A stretch of DNA of 64,000 nt from positions 62,001 through 126,000 of the forward strand of contig NZ_JNXC01000010.1 of NCBI RefSeq assembly GCF_000716595.1, written 5' to 3'. The notes beneath the pieces are model-generated. The model did no database searches. It saw only the letters and a list, made by a program, of their open reading frames with translations, and was not told the origin of the DNA. This document shows, in pieces, positions 9,833 to 18,172 of the stretch. This DNA comes from Saccharothrix sp. NRRL B-16314. GTDB lineage: Bacteria > Actinomycetota > Actinomycetes > Mycobacteriales > Pseudonocardiaceae. The position numbers were made by a program, and so were the translations under genes. Within the stretch, counting starts at the first letter, position 1; the number at the start of each line of letters is the position of its first letter.

Positions 9833-10822
9833 ATGATCCGACGATGGGCACTGGCCGCCGCGGTGGTCCTGCTCGCAGCGGTCGTCCCGCTGGTCAGCAC
9901 CCCAGCGGCGTCCGCCGCGAACGGCTTCTACGTCAGCGGCGGCCGGCTCTACGACGCCAACGGCAGCGAGTTCGTGATGCGCGGCGTCAACCACGCGCAC
10001 ACCTGGTTCCCGGACCGGACGCCGCAGGCGCTCCAGGACGTCAAGGCGCTGGGCGCCAACACCGTGCGGGTGGTGCTGAGCACCGGTCACCGGTGGACCT
10101 GGACCAGCACCTCGGCGGTGGCCGCGATCGTCTCCCGGTGCAAGGCCGACAAGCTGGTCTGCGTGCTGGAAGCGCACGACACCACCGGGTACGGCGAGCA
10201 GGCCGGCGCGATCGACCTGAACACGGCCGTCGACTACTGGATCGGGGTGAAGAGCGCGCTCGTCGGCCAGGAGAAGTACGTCATCATCAACATCGGCAAC
10301 GAGCCGCACGGCAACAACACCGCCGGCAACTGGGCCGGCGACACCCGCAACGCCATCTCCCGCCTGCGGTCCAACGGCTTCACCCACACGCTCATGGCCA
10401 CCGCGCCGAACTGGGGCCAGGACTGGTCGAACACCATGCGGAACAACGCGTCCTCGGTGTTCGACTCCGACCCGCAGCGCAACACCGTCTTCGACGTCCA
10501 CATGTACGGCGTGTACGACACGTCGGCGGAGGTCTACTCGTACCTCGACTCGTTCGTGAACGCCCGGCTGCCCATCGTCGTCGGAGAGTTCGGCCACTGG
10601 CACTCCGACGGCGCGGTGGACGAGGGCGCCATCATGGCCGCCGCCCAGTCCCGCCGGCTGGGCTACCTCGCGTGGTCGTGGAGCGGGAACAGCAGCGACG
10701 TCGGCTACCTCGACATGGCGAACGGCTTCAACCGGTCGAGCCTGACGTGGTGGGGCGACCACGTCTTCACCAGCAGCCAGAACAGCATCCGGAACACGTC
10801 CCGGCAGGCGACCGTCTACTGA
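9833..10822 (+). CDS. Secreted glycoside hydrolase family 5, mannanase-like
   Basis: 329 residues. A Sec signal peptide (RRW, hydrophobic core, cleavage near ASA-AN at about residue 29) precedes a single GH5-type barrel. FVMRGVNHAHTWFPDR opens the domain; the acid/base Glu is in IINIGNEPHGN and the nucleophile Glu in IVVGEFGHW. Overall it resembles GH5 subfamily 8 beta-mannanases of actinomycetes, without a carbohydrate-binding module. The ATG at 9833 has GAGGT upstream. Expected extracellular endo-acting hydrolysis of a beta-mannan; cellulase activity is the alternative. Confidence 0.88.
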   Translation: MIRRWALAAAVVLLAAVVPLVSTPAASAANGFYVSGGRLYDANGSEFVMRGVNHAHTWFPDRTPQALQDVKALGANTVRVVLSTGHRWTWTSTSAVAAIVSRCKADKLVCVLEAHDTTGYGEQAGAIDLNTAVDYWIGVKSALVGQEKYVIINIGNEPHGNNTAGNWAGDTRNAISRLRSNGFTHTLMATAPNWGQDWSNTMRNNASSVFDSDPQRNTVFDVHMYGVYDTSAEVYSYLDSFVNARLPIVVGEFGHWHSDGAVDEGAIMAAAQSRRLGYLAWSWSGNSSDVGYLDMANGFNRSSLTWWGDHVFTSSQNSIRNTSRQATVY

Positions 10823-10872
10823 GGCGACCGCCCACTCGGGCGACCGTCCACCCGGGACGGACCGGCGGCGGG

Positions 10873-10890
10873 GTCGGCGTCAGCGCCGAC
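10873..10890 (+). terminator. Hairpin downstream of the GH5 gene
   Basis: GTCGGCG (10873-10879), loop TCAG, CGCCGAC (10884-10890), inside a longer C/G-rich stretch that could extend the stem. No T run follows, as is common in high-GC actinomycetes. Located 50 bp after the glycosidase stop. Confidence 0.5.
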
Positions 10891-11016
10891 GATCTCCCCC
10901 CGCCGCGCGGACCTCACCCGATCGGGTGGCATCGCGGAGCTGGGCCGTGACCGATGCGAGGGCGTGCGGTTACGGTTCGCGGGTCCTCGCATGCGGCACT
11001 TCGGAGGGAACCTTCC

Positions 11017-11241
11017 GTGGCTATTTCGGTGAATTTGGACAAGCAGCTGGACAAGGCGTACGAGGAACTGGAGCTGGCGAAGATCCTCGACGCCCCGGTC
11101 GCGGCGTTGGCCGGTGTCAGCGCGGGCGACGCGGAGAAGCTGGCCGCCGCGTTCAACATCAAGACGGTGCGGGACCTCGGCACCAACAAGCAGTTCAAGT
11201 TCGCCGCGGCGCTGGTGGCACTGGAGCAGGCCTCCCGCTAG
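11017..11241 (+). CDS. Small helical protein, conserved actinobacterial type
   Basis: 74 residues starting at GTG 11017, chosen because GGAGGGAA lies just upstream. The sequence (LDKQLDKAYEELELAKI, then VAALAGVSAGDAEKLAAAFN and IKTVRDLGTNKQF) looks like a helix followed by a helix-hairpin-helix-like motif. I recognise the pattern as a conserved hypothetical actinobacterial protein. Single gene; function unknown. Confidence 0.75.
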   Translation: MAISVNLDKQLDKAYEELELAKILDAPVAALAGVSAGDAEKLAAAFNIKTVRDLGTNKQFKFAAALVALEQASR

Positions 11242-11686
11242 CAGACACCGCGCCGGCAGACACCGCGTCGACAAACATCGCGCCTGCGGTGAGGTCGCGG
11301 CCGGCCGACGCGCGGGCGATGCGGTCCACTCGTCCGGCGCGGTGTGCCGGCGGGTCATCCGGTGGCCCGGCTCGGCGGTGACAAGGGCTCGGTGGTCACC
11401 ACGGCGTCGCCGTCGCCGGTGAAGGCCGCCGCGATCACCTGCGGTCCGCCGGCGGCCGGCGGCGCCGTCCCCTCGTGATTCCGGGTCGGGTTCGCCGTCG
11501 GTCGGCACGACCAGCACCCGGTCGGCGGTCCGGTGGGTGAGCCGCCACTTGACCTCCCCCCGCGCCACTCCTCTGGCGCCCTTCCCACCAGGACGTCCGC
11601 CGGATCGACCACGGTCTCCGCGCTAATGCGGTTCCTGAGGGCTGCGAAAGCTCGGTAGCGTCGCGGTGAACCACCGGGGGGTGACC
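11242..11686. other. Gene-poor gap with short repeats and a possible decayed small ORF
   Basis: No convincing intact gene. At 11244-11283 three 13-bp units of type CAGACACCGCGNC repeat. On the minus strand, protein-like stretches WRLTHRTADRVLVVPTDGE (about 11495-11555) and VIAAAFTGDGDAVVTTE (about 11385-11435) lie in different frames, which suggests a frameshifted remnant or two chance frames. The last 60 bp should contain the exporter promoter; nothing decisive is visible. Confidence 0.35.
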
Positions 11687-12625
11687 GTGAGCGTCCATGT
11701 CCGGAACCTGACCAGGACGTACCGCAAGGGCAAGGGGTGGCGGCCGAAGGGCGAGGAGGTGACCGCGCTCGACGGGCTGACGCTGGACGTGCCGACGAAC
11801 GAGGTGCACGGCCTGCTCGGGCCGAACGGCGCGGGCAAGACCACGTTGTGCAAGATCCTGTCCACCATCCTGCTGCCGACGTCCGGCACCGCCGAAGTCC
11901 TCGGCCACGACGTCGTCGCCGAAACGGACAAGGTCAGGCCGCACATCGGCATCGTGTTCGGCGGCGAGCGCGGCCTCTACGGCAAGCTCACCGCGCGGCA
12001 GACCCTGCGCTACTGGGCCGCGCTGTACAAGCTCCCGGACGCTCGGGCCGAAGTGCGCGCCGGTGAGCTGCTGGGCCGCCTCGGCCTCGCCGACAAGGCC
12101 GACGACCTCGTGGAGACGTACTCGCGCGGCATGAAGCAGCGCGTGCACCTGGCGCGCGGCCTGATCGGCGACCCGAAGCTGATCCTGTTCGACGAGCCGA
12201 CGACCGGCATGGACCCGGTGGCGGCGCGGGACTTCCGCAAGCTCATCGCCGAACTGCGCGACGAGGGCCGCACGATCCTCATCACCACCCACGACATGGA
12301 CGAGGCCGAAGAGGTCTGCGACCGCGTCACCCTGATCGACAAGGGCCGGGTGCTCGCCACCGAGTCGCCGCGCGGCCTGGCCGAGATGTCCGGCCTGCAC
12401 CGCTGGGTCGAGGCCGAGACCGCGCTCGACGTCACCGGCATCCCCGGCGTGGTGGACACGGAGACCCGGAACGGCCTGCTGCGGGTCAAGACCACCGACG
12501 ACAGGTCGGCGCGCGCGGTGCTGGACTTCCTGCTGGACAACGGGGTCCGGTCGGTGCACGCCGTGCCGCCCCGGCTGGAGGACGTCTACCTCGACCTCAT
12601 CGGCCGCCGCGGCATGGAGATCTGA
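11687..12625 (+). CDS. ABC exporter ATP-binding protein
   Basis: About 312 residues. Walker A is GPNGAGKTT, the Q-loop region is GIVFGGERG, the signature region reads YSRGMKQRVHLA (degenerate LSGGQ), Walker B is LILFDEPTTGMD and the switch His is in TTHDMDEAE. The C-terminal extension is typical of DrrA/NatA-type exporters. Start chosen at GTG 11687 because GGGGGG precedes it by 5 nt; GTGs at 11666 and 11681 are alternatives. It is followed by two permease genes. Possible drug exporter for the metabolite cluster that begins at 14.2 kb, though a terminator separates them. Confidence 0.93.
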   Translation: MSVHVRNLTRTYRKGKGWRPKGEEVTALDGLTLDVPTNEVHGLLGPNGAGKTTLCKILSTILLPTSGTAEVLGHDVVAETDKVRPHIGIVFGGERGLYGKLTARQTLRYWAALYKLPDARAEVRAGELLGRLGLADKADDLVETYSRGMKQRVHLARGLIGDPKLILFDEPTTGMDPVAARDFRKLIAELRDEGRTILITTHDMDEAEEVCDRVTLIDKGRVLATESPRGLAEMSGLHRWVEAETALDVTGIPGVVDTETRNGLLRVKTTDDRSARAVLDFLLDNGVRSVHAVPPRLEDVYLDLIGRRGMEI

Positions 12626-12628
12626 GCC

Positions 12629-13396
12629 GTGCGCCTGTTCCTGTCCGGGGCGCGCACCCAGTTCTGGCTGATGGGCCGGCAGCCCGACGACCTGCTGACG
12701 CTGTGCACGATCCCGTTCACCGTCGTCATGCTGCTGTCGATCGTGATGCACGCGGCCCGTCCCGACCTGGTCGCCAACGCGTTCCTCGCGCCCACCCTGA
12801 TCGGCTTGTGGGGCTTTTCCACGGGGCTGGCGGCGGAAGTGCTCGTCGGCGAGCGCTGGAACGCGACGCTCCAGCTGGGCATGGCCGCACCCGGCGCGGT
12901 GCACCCCGTCTACCTGGGCCGGATCTCGGCGGTGATGGTGCTGGGCGTCGTCCCGCTCGGCGAGACGTGGTTGCTCGGGAAGCTCCTGTTCGGCGTGACA
13001 CCGCCGGTGCACCACCCGTGGGTGTTCTGGGCGGCCATGGCGGCGTCGGTGTTCGCGATGACCGGCACCAGCCTGCTGCTCGCGGCGTCCATGCTGCTGT
13101 CCAAGCAGGCCCACCACTACCTGAACTTCCTCAGCTTCCCGATCTACCTGCTGTCCGGCGTGATGGTGCCGGTGCAGTACCTGCCGGAGTTCCTGCAACC
13201 GCTGTCCCACGTGATCTTCCTGTCGTCGTCGGCCGACCTGATGCGGGACTCCATGGCCGCCGGACCCGTCTCGGGCACCGGCTGGCGGCTGCTGGCGATC
13301 GTCGGCCTCGGTGTCGCCGCGCTGGTCGGCGGTCGGGTCCTGGTGGCGCTGGCGCTGCGCCGGGCGCGCGAAGTGGGAACGGTGACGTATGCGTGA
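12629..13396 (+). CDS. ABC-2 type permease subunit
   Basis: 255 residues with about six transmembrane helices (IPFTVVMLLSIVMHA, TLIGLWGFSTGLAAEVLV, FPIYLLSGVMVPVQYLP) and the ABC-2 pattern in which an EVLVGERW-like segment follows helix 2. GTG start 3 bp after the ATPase gene stop. It overlaps the next permease by 8 bp. Forms the membrane channel with the following protein. Confidence 0.9.
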   Translation: MRLFLSGARTQFWLMGRQPDDLLTLCTIPFTVVMLLSIVMHAARPDLVANAFLAPTLIGLWGFSTGLAAEVLVGERWNATLQLGMAAPGAVHPVYLGRISAVMVLGVVPLGETWLLGKLLFGVTPPVHHPWVFWAAMAASVFAMTGTSLLLAASMLLSKQAHHYLNFLSFPIYLLSGVMVPVQYLPEFLQPLSHVIFLSSSADLMRDSMAAGPVSGTGWRLLAIVGLGVAALVGGRVLVALALRRAREVGTVTYA

Positions 13397-14183
13397 CCAG
13401 CTGCGGGTGCTCAAGCACGGCCTCATCGCGTCGTGGACCATGTACTCGGCGTTCCAGACGTGGAAGTCGTGGACGTTCATGTGGCTGTCCCGGCTGCTGG
13501 TCCAGGCGTGCTTCTACGCGCTGATCGGCCGGATGCTCGGGTCGCAGGAGCAGGTCGACTACCTGCTCGTCGGCAACCTGGTCGCCATCATGGCCATCGA
13601 CGCGACCGTGGTCATCCTGCTGGCCGTGGGTGAACGGCAGTCCGGCACGCTGGCGCTGATGGTCGCCGCGCCCTCCACGCACCTGACCGTGTACCTGGGT
13701 CGGGGGCTGGTGAACCTCGGGTCGGGCGTGGCGGTGTCCACCACCGCGTTCCTGGTGCTGCCGCCGCTGTTCGACGTGCGCCTGCCGTGGCCGGGCGCCG
13801 CGCTCGTGCCGCTGATGGTCCTGGTCGTCGGCTTGTCGTGCTACTGCTACGGGACGTGCGTCGCGTCGTTCGTGCTCGGGTTCCCGTCGGCGCGGTGGCT
13901 GGCGCTGAACATGAGCTACCTGGTGCTGATGACGTTCTGCGGGGTGAACGTGCCGACGTCGTACTGGCCGGACTGGCTGCGCGCCGTCACGTCCGTGCTG
14001 CCGATGACGCACGGGCTGACCGCGATCCGGGCGTTCATCGCGGAAGGGCCGGCGTCGACGGTGCTGCTGAACCTCGTGCTGGAGCTGGGTGTCGCGGCGG
14101 CGTGGTTGGCGGTGGCGGCGGTGAGCTTCAACCGCATGGTCCGCCGTGGCCGCCGTGACGGCACGATCGAGTTCAGCGGCTGA
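13389..14183 (+). CDS. ABC-2 type permease subunit
   Basis: 264 residues, about six transmembrane helices (LVGNLVAIMAIDATVVILLAV, ALVPLMVLVVGLSCYCYGTC, NMSYLVLMTFCGVNVP), with GERQSGTLALMVAAP matching the conserved cytoplasmic segment of ABC-2 permeases. It is the second, non-identical membrane subunit of the exporter. A strong hairpin follows at 14198. Confidence 0.9.
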   Translation: MRDQLRVLKHGLIASWTMYSAFQTWKSWTFMWLSRLLVQACFYALIGRMLGSQEQVDYLLVGNLVAIMAIDATVVILLAVGERQSGTLALMVAAPSTHLTVYLGRGLVNLGSGVAVSTTAFLVLPPLFDVRLPWPGAALVPLMVLVVGLSCYCYGTCVASFVLGFPSARWLALNMSYLVLMTFCGVNVPTSYWPDWLRAVTSVLPMTHGLTAIRAFIAEGPASTVLLNLVLELGVAAAWLAVAAVSFNRMVRRGRRDGTIEFSG

Positions 14184-14197
14184 CCGACGCGACAACG

Positions 14198-14232
14198 CCG
14201 GTAGCCGCCGGGGAGCACCCGACGGCTACCGG
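14198..14232. terminator. Bidirectional terminator between exporter and ATP-grasp gene
   Basis: CCGGTAGCCG (14198-14207) pairs with CGGCTACCGG (14223-14232) across a 15-nt loop: a perfect 10-bp stem in the 64-bp gap between two convergent genes. It marks the left end of the diaminopropionate operon. Confidence 0.85.
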
Positions 14233-14247
14233 TGGTGCGGTCCGGGA

Positions 14248-15117
14248 TCAGCTCACCGGTGCGGACAGCAGGCGCTGCACGCCGGCGGCGAACTTGTCCG
14301 CGATCGCGGTGGAGTGGCGCAGGTACAGGGCCGGCTCCACCAGCTCGAGCTCCAGCACCAGCAGACCGTGGTCCTTGGTGTTGAGCAGGTCGATCCGCGC
14401 GTACAGCGGCTTCGGGGTGATCCAGTCGTACACCGCGGTGGCCAGGGCCACCTCTTCGGCGGCGGGCTGGAGCGGCGCGCCGACGTGCGCGACCTCCAGC
14501 GACGTGTGCATCCCGGACGGACGGCGGACGGCGTGCGTCTGCTCGCCGCCGAGCCAGATCACCGACGACTCACCGGTGGTCTCGAAGTCGTACAGGTAGG
14601 GCTGGACCAGCGCGTCGACCTTGTCGACCAACCCGTCCAGGTGCGCCTGCGCCTCGTCGTGGTTGTCCGCGGACACCTTCAGCGCGCCGTGCGCCGACGC
14701 GGAGATCGCGGGCTTGACCACGGCTTCGGGCCAGCCGCGCGCCGCGAGCACGGACGGCAGGTCGACCGACTTGCCGCGCTCGACCCACTCCGTCGGGATG
14801 ATGGGGAAGCCCGCCTCTGAGACCGCCTTGAGGTACGACTTGTGCGAGTTCCACCGGATGATCTCGGGGGAGTTCTGCAACGAGGTCAGCGGCTCGACCC
14901 GGTCGACCCACGCCAGGAACTCGTCGCTGCGCAGGTGGTAGTCGAACACCGAGCGGATCACCGTGACCGCCGCCTCGGACCAGTCGACCGCCGGGTCGTC
15001 CCACACCGCGACGTCGGTCTCGACGCCCGCGCGGCGCAGGGCGTGCAGCAGCTCCTGGTCGTCCGGCGCGAGGTCGGGCAGGTGGGCGGCCGTGACGAGC
15101 CGGACGGACGGGGTCAT
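14248..15117 (-). CDS. ATP-grasp ligase
   Basis: 289 residues. The pattern NSPEIIRWNSHKSYLKAVSEAGFPIIPT, EAVVKPAISASAHGAL (nucleotide-binding Lys) and a C-terminal YARIDLL / LLVLELELVEPALYL (metal-binding Asp/Glu/Glu-Leu-Glu) is typical of the RimK/glutathione-synthetase-like ATP-grasp family, which form amide bonds through acyl phosphates. It is the last gene of the SbnA/SbnB operon and overlaps the diiron oxidase by ATGA. Likely joins diaminopropionate or an oxidised derivative to another carboxylate or amine. ATP-grasp and HDO genes also occur together in the bes (beta-ethynylserine) pathway. Confidence 0.88.
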   Translation of the reverse strand: MTPSVRLVTAAHLPDLAPDDQELLHALRRAGVETDVAVWDDPAVDWSEAAVTVIRSVFDYHLRSDEFLAWVDRVEPLTSLQNSPEIIRWNSHKSYLKAVSEAGFPIIPTEWVERGKSVDLPSVLAARGWPEAVVKPAISASAHGALKVSADNHDEAQAHLDGLVDKVDALVQPYLYDFETTGESSVIWLGGEQTHAVRRPSGMHTSLEVAHVGAPLQPAAEEVALATAVYDWITPKPLYARIDLLNTKDHGLLVLELELVEPALYLRHSTAIADKFAAGVQRLLSAPVS

Positions 15118-16238
15118 GCCTGGTCTCCTTCGGAGTTCATGGACTTCAAGTAGGCCAGCATGTGGTCGAACTGCCGCTTGCCGGCGCTGGACGCCATGTG
15201 GGCGCCCTGCACGATGTCGCGAACCTCGTCTGGGCTGAGCAGTGGCCGCTGCAGGCGCATGCCGTCAGACAGCTCCTGGCTGTGCCGCGGGTCGATCTTG
15301 ACGTGCGCGGTGAAGTAGATGCGCACCTCGTCGTCCAGGATGCCGACCCGGGTCAGGCCGTCGAGGATGCGGACGAAGTGCGGCTCGACCCAGCTCTCGA
15401 ACACCAGGAAGCAGCCGTAGGCCATCATCTTGCGCGACGGCCGGGTGAGCAGCGCCGCGTTGAGGTTCGACGTGAACTTGGCGAACCACGGGTGGTTCTC
15501 GCGGTACTCGTACAGCGCGTTCCAGCCGTCGGTCGCGCTGAGCAGCCGGCGCAGCCAGTACGTGTGGAAGTTCTCCAGCTTGCCGCGCCCGCACTCGTCC
15601 CACAGGTTCGCCGCGGCGACCGCCTTCTGCATGCCCTGCAAGCCGACCACGAGCAGCGCGACCTCGTCGTCGACGACCTCGTTGCGGATCAGCTCGCACT
15701 GCAGGAACCGCTCCAGCTGCTCGCGCGGCGCCTCGTCGCGCAGGTACTCGAACAGCGGGTGCACGACACCGGGGTTGGTCGCGGCCAACTCGTCCAGGTA
15801 GTCGGCGGCCTCGAACTGGTCGGCGAACTCGGGCTCCGGGTCGGTGGTCGACCAGTGGTCGAACAACTCCCGCTCCAGCGTGATCTTCGCGCTGAACATG
15901 GCCTTCTCGGCCTCGTCGTCGGTGTGCCTGGTGTACGCGCCGTCGCGGTAGCCGAACGAGTGGGCGTAGATCTCGGCCAGGTGCCGGTGCAGGAAGCTGC
16001 CGTGCTCGGCGGGGTCGTCACGCAGCCCGGCCAGCACCTCCCGCTGCTCGTCGGCGGAGGCGGACATGAACTTGGACAGCTCGGGGTCGAACCCCTCGAA
16101 CGCCGGGACCGGCGGCCAGTAGTAGTCGTATAAGCGGTTCGTCTCGTCGGGCAACGGCTTGAGCCGCCCGTGGCCCAGTGACGACGGCAGCTGCTGCTTG
16201 ATCGCGCCGTCCGAGGCCTTGGTCGTCGGTGTACTCAC
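15114..16238 (-). CDS. Heme-oxygenase-like diiron oxidase/oxygenase (HDO)
   Basis: 374 residues. The C-terminal two thirds carry the complete HDO ligand pattern: E182 (CELIRNE), E215 and H225 (NLWDECGRGKLENFH), E281 (VFESWVEPHF), and H312, D316, H319 (AHVKIDPRHSQE). This matches the spacing in the HDO superfamily (UndA, BesC, SznF). Members activate O2 for decarboxylation, C-C cleavage or N-oxygenation. The first 110 residues are an extra helical lead-in. GTG start with GGAAGGA upstream. Coupled to the ATP-grasp gene. The substrate is probably the diaminopropionate-derived amino acid, its conjugate, or a fatty chain; I cannot choose. Confidence 0.88.
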   Translation of the reverse strand: MSTPTTKASDGAIKQQLPSSLGHGRLKPLPDETNRLYDYYWPPVPAFEGFDPELSKFMSASADEQREVLAGLRDDPAEHGSFLHRHLAEIYAHSFGYRDGAYTRHTDDEAEKAMFSAKITLERELFDHWSTTDPEPEFADQFEAADYLDELAATNPGVVHPLFEYLRDEAPREQLERFLQCELIRNEVVDDEVALLVVGLQGMQKAVAAANLWDECGRGKLENFHTYWLRRLLSATDGWNALYEYRENHPWFAKFTSNLNAALLTRPSRKMMAYGCFLVFESWVEPHFVRILDGLTRVGILDDEVRIYFTAHVKIDPRHSQELSDGMRLQRPLLSPDEVRDIVQGAHMASSAGKRQFDHMLAYLKSMNSEGDQA

Positions 16239-16280
16239 GCGGTTCTGTCCTTCCGAGCTTCGCGAAGCCCCTGAAATCGG

Positions 16281-17237
16281 TCAGGCGGGACGGACCGCGC
16301 TCAACGGGGCTTCGCCCGCGAGCACGGCCAGGATGTTGTCGACGGCGAGGTTCCCCATGGCCTGCCGGGTGCGCACGGTCGCGCTGCCCAGGTGGGGTGT
16401 GAGCACGGCCCGTTCCTGCCGCAGCAGTTCGGGCGCCACCTCGGGCTCGTTGGCGTGGTTGTCGACGGCGGCGGCGAACAGCGCGCCGCGGTCGAGGGCG
16501 TCGGCGAGCGCCGGCTCGTCCACCACGCCCGCCGTGATGCTGATCAGGACGGCGCCCGCGGGCATCAGCGCGAGCCGTGCCGCGTCGAGGAGGCCGCGGG
16601 TCCGGTCGTTCAGCGGGCAGCTGACGACCAGGACCTGAGCGGTGGCCAGCAGGTCGTCCAGCGGCAGCCACCGCGCGTCCGGCTCGTCGGTGAGCGGGGT
16701 GCGGTTGTGGTAGCTGATCGGCATGTCGAACGCGCGGGCGCGGCGTGCGACGGCACGGCCGATCCGGCCGAGGCCGAGGATGCCCAGCGGTGTGCCGGAC
16801 AGTTCGACGCCGAGCAGGAAGTTCGGCGCCCAGCCCCACGGCTTGCCCGAGCGGACCCACCGCTCGCCCTCGCCCAGGCGTCGCGTCGCCGCGAGCAGCA
16901 ACGCCATCGCCAGGTCCGCGGTGGCGGCGGTCAGCACACCGGGCGTGTTCGTCACGACCACACCGCGCGCCGCACACGCGGCCAGGTCGATGTTGTGCGT
17001 GCCCACGGCGTGGTTGGCCACGATCCGCAGGTCCGGTCCGGCGGCGTCGAGGAAGTCCGCGTCCACGACGTCGTCCAGCGTGGTCAGCGCGGCGGCCCGG
17101 CCGCGGACGGCGGCCAGCAGGTCCGCCCTCGGCATCGGCGCGTCGTCGTCGTGCAGCGTCACGGAGAACGAGGGGAGGAGCCGGTCGACCACGCCGGGGG
17201 CGAGCCGACGCGTGACCAGCAGGGCGTGCCCGGTCAT
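16281..17237 (-). CDS. D-2-hydroxyacid dehydrogenase family protein with altered active site
   Basis: 318 residues. The NAD(P) Rossmann motif (LGILGLGRIGRAVARRARAF) sits between two halves of the substrate domain, and the catalytic His is in VLTPHLGSAT. The normally invariant Arg of the NTARGxxVDE block is absent: the segment reads ISITAGVVDEPAL. The family includes glyoxylate/hydroxypyruvate reductase and phosphoglycerate dehydrogenase; the latter could feed phosphoserine to the SbnA-like enzyme, but loss of the Arg argues for a different substrate or a non-standard role. It overlaps the EamA gene by ATGA and lies 42 bp before the HDO. Confidence 0.85.
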   Translation of the reverse strand: MTGHALLVTRRLAPGVVDRLLPSFSVTLHDDDAPMPRADLLAAVRGRAAALTTLDDVVDADFLDAAGPDLRIVANHAVGTHNIDLAACAARGVVVTNTPGVLTAATADLAMALLLAATRRLGEGERWVRSGKPWGWAPNFLLGVELSGTPLGILGLGRIGRAVARRARAFDMPISYHNRTPLTDEPDARWLPLDDLLATAQVLVVSCPLNDRTRGLLDAARLALMPAGAVLISITAGVVDEPALADALDRGALFAAAVDNHANEPEVAPELLRQERAVLTPHLGSATVRTRQAMGNLAVDNILAVLAGEAPLSAVRPA

Positions 17238-18172
17238 GTGCCGACCTTGGCCGGTAACGGCGCCGGCGTCGTCGTGTCCACCCGTGCGTTGCGGCCCACC
17301 GCCACGGCGCCGAGGACCACGGCGGCGGCGATGCCGGTCGCCAGGTCGATGTGCTCACCGAGCAGCAGCACCGACCAGACGAGCGTCATGACCGGCTGGG
17401 CCAGTTGCAGGCGGCCGATCCGCGCCACGCCACCGCGGGCGAGCCCTTCGTACCAGGCGAAGAACGCGAGCAGCATGCTGATCACGCTCAGGTAGGCCAG
17501 GCCCGCCAACGATTCCGCCGTGACGTCGCGCGGTGGCTCCAGGACCATCGAGACCACCGTGATGGGCACGACGACGGGCAGCGAGAGGACCAGCGCCGAG
17601 CTGATCACCCGCCAGCCGCCGTACTTCCTGGCCAGCGCACCGCCCTGGGCGTAGCCGACACCGGTCACGACCACCGCGGCGAGCAGCAGCAGGTCGGCCA
17701 GCTGGAACTGGCCGTGGCCGCGGACGATCGGCAGGCTCAGCACCCCCGCCAGGCCGATCACCAGCGCGATCCAGTAGCTGCGGCGCGGGCGTTCGCCGGC
17801 GAACAGCACCGCGGCGCCCGCCGTCGCCGCCGGGATGAGCCCGGTGATCACCGCGCCGTGCGCGCTGTCCACCGTTTCCAGCGCCAGCGAGGTGAACAGC
17901 GGGAAGCCGACGACCGCGCCGAACACCACCAGCAGCATCGGCCTCAGCTCGGCCTTGGGCAGCAGCAGCGGCTGCCGCTTGGCCACCAGGATGGCCGCAC
18001 CGATGAGCGCGGCGATGACGGACCGGCCGAAGGCCACCGTCCAGCCGTCGAACGCGCTGTCGGCCAACCGGGTGGCCGGCAGCGTGATGCTGAAGCCCAG
18101 CACGCCCAGGAAGCCGAGGAGGACGGCGTACTTCTTCGTGCCGGCCGCCGCGGCGGGAGCGGGAGTGCTCAC
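17234..18172 (-). CDS. EamA/DMT-family transporter
   Basis: 312 residues, ten predicted transmembrane helices in two EamA repeats (YAVLLGFLGVLGFSITLPATRLA; GVGYAQGGALARKYGG opening the second). GTG at 18172 chosen because it overlaps the SbnB-like stop as GTGA; an in-frame GTG at 18181 is the alternative. Its position inside the biosynthetic operon suggests efflux of the amino-acid-derived product or an intermediate. Confidence 0.87.
   Translation of the reverse strand: MSTPAPAAAAGTKKYAVLLGFLGVLGFSITLPATRLADSAFDGWTVAFGRSVIAALIGAAILVAKRQPLLLPKAELRPMLLVVFGAVVGFPLFTSLALETVDSAHGAVITGLIPAATAGAAVLFAGERPRRSYWIALVIGLAGVLSLPIVRGHGQFQLADLLLLAAVVVTGVGYAQGGALARKYGGWRVISSALVLSLPVVVPITVVSMVLEPPRDVTAESLAGLAYLSVISMLLAFFAWYEGLARGGVARIGRLQLAQPVMTLVWSVLLLGEHIDLATGIAAAVVLGAVAVGRNARVDTTTPAPLPAKVGT

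Noticed and set aside
11435..13480. Minus-strand frame of about 680 codons opposite the ABC exporter
   Set aside because: Shadow of the ATPase and permease genes; no start context or recognisable motif.
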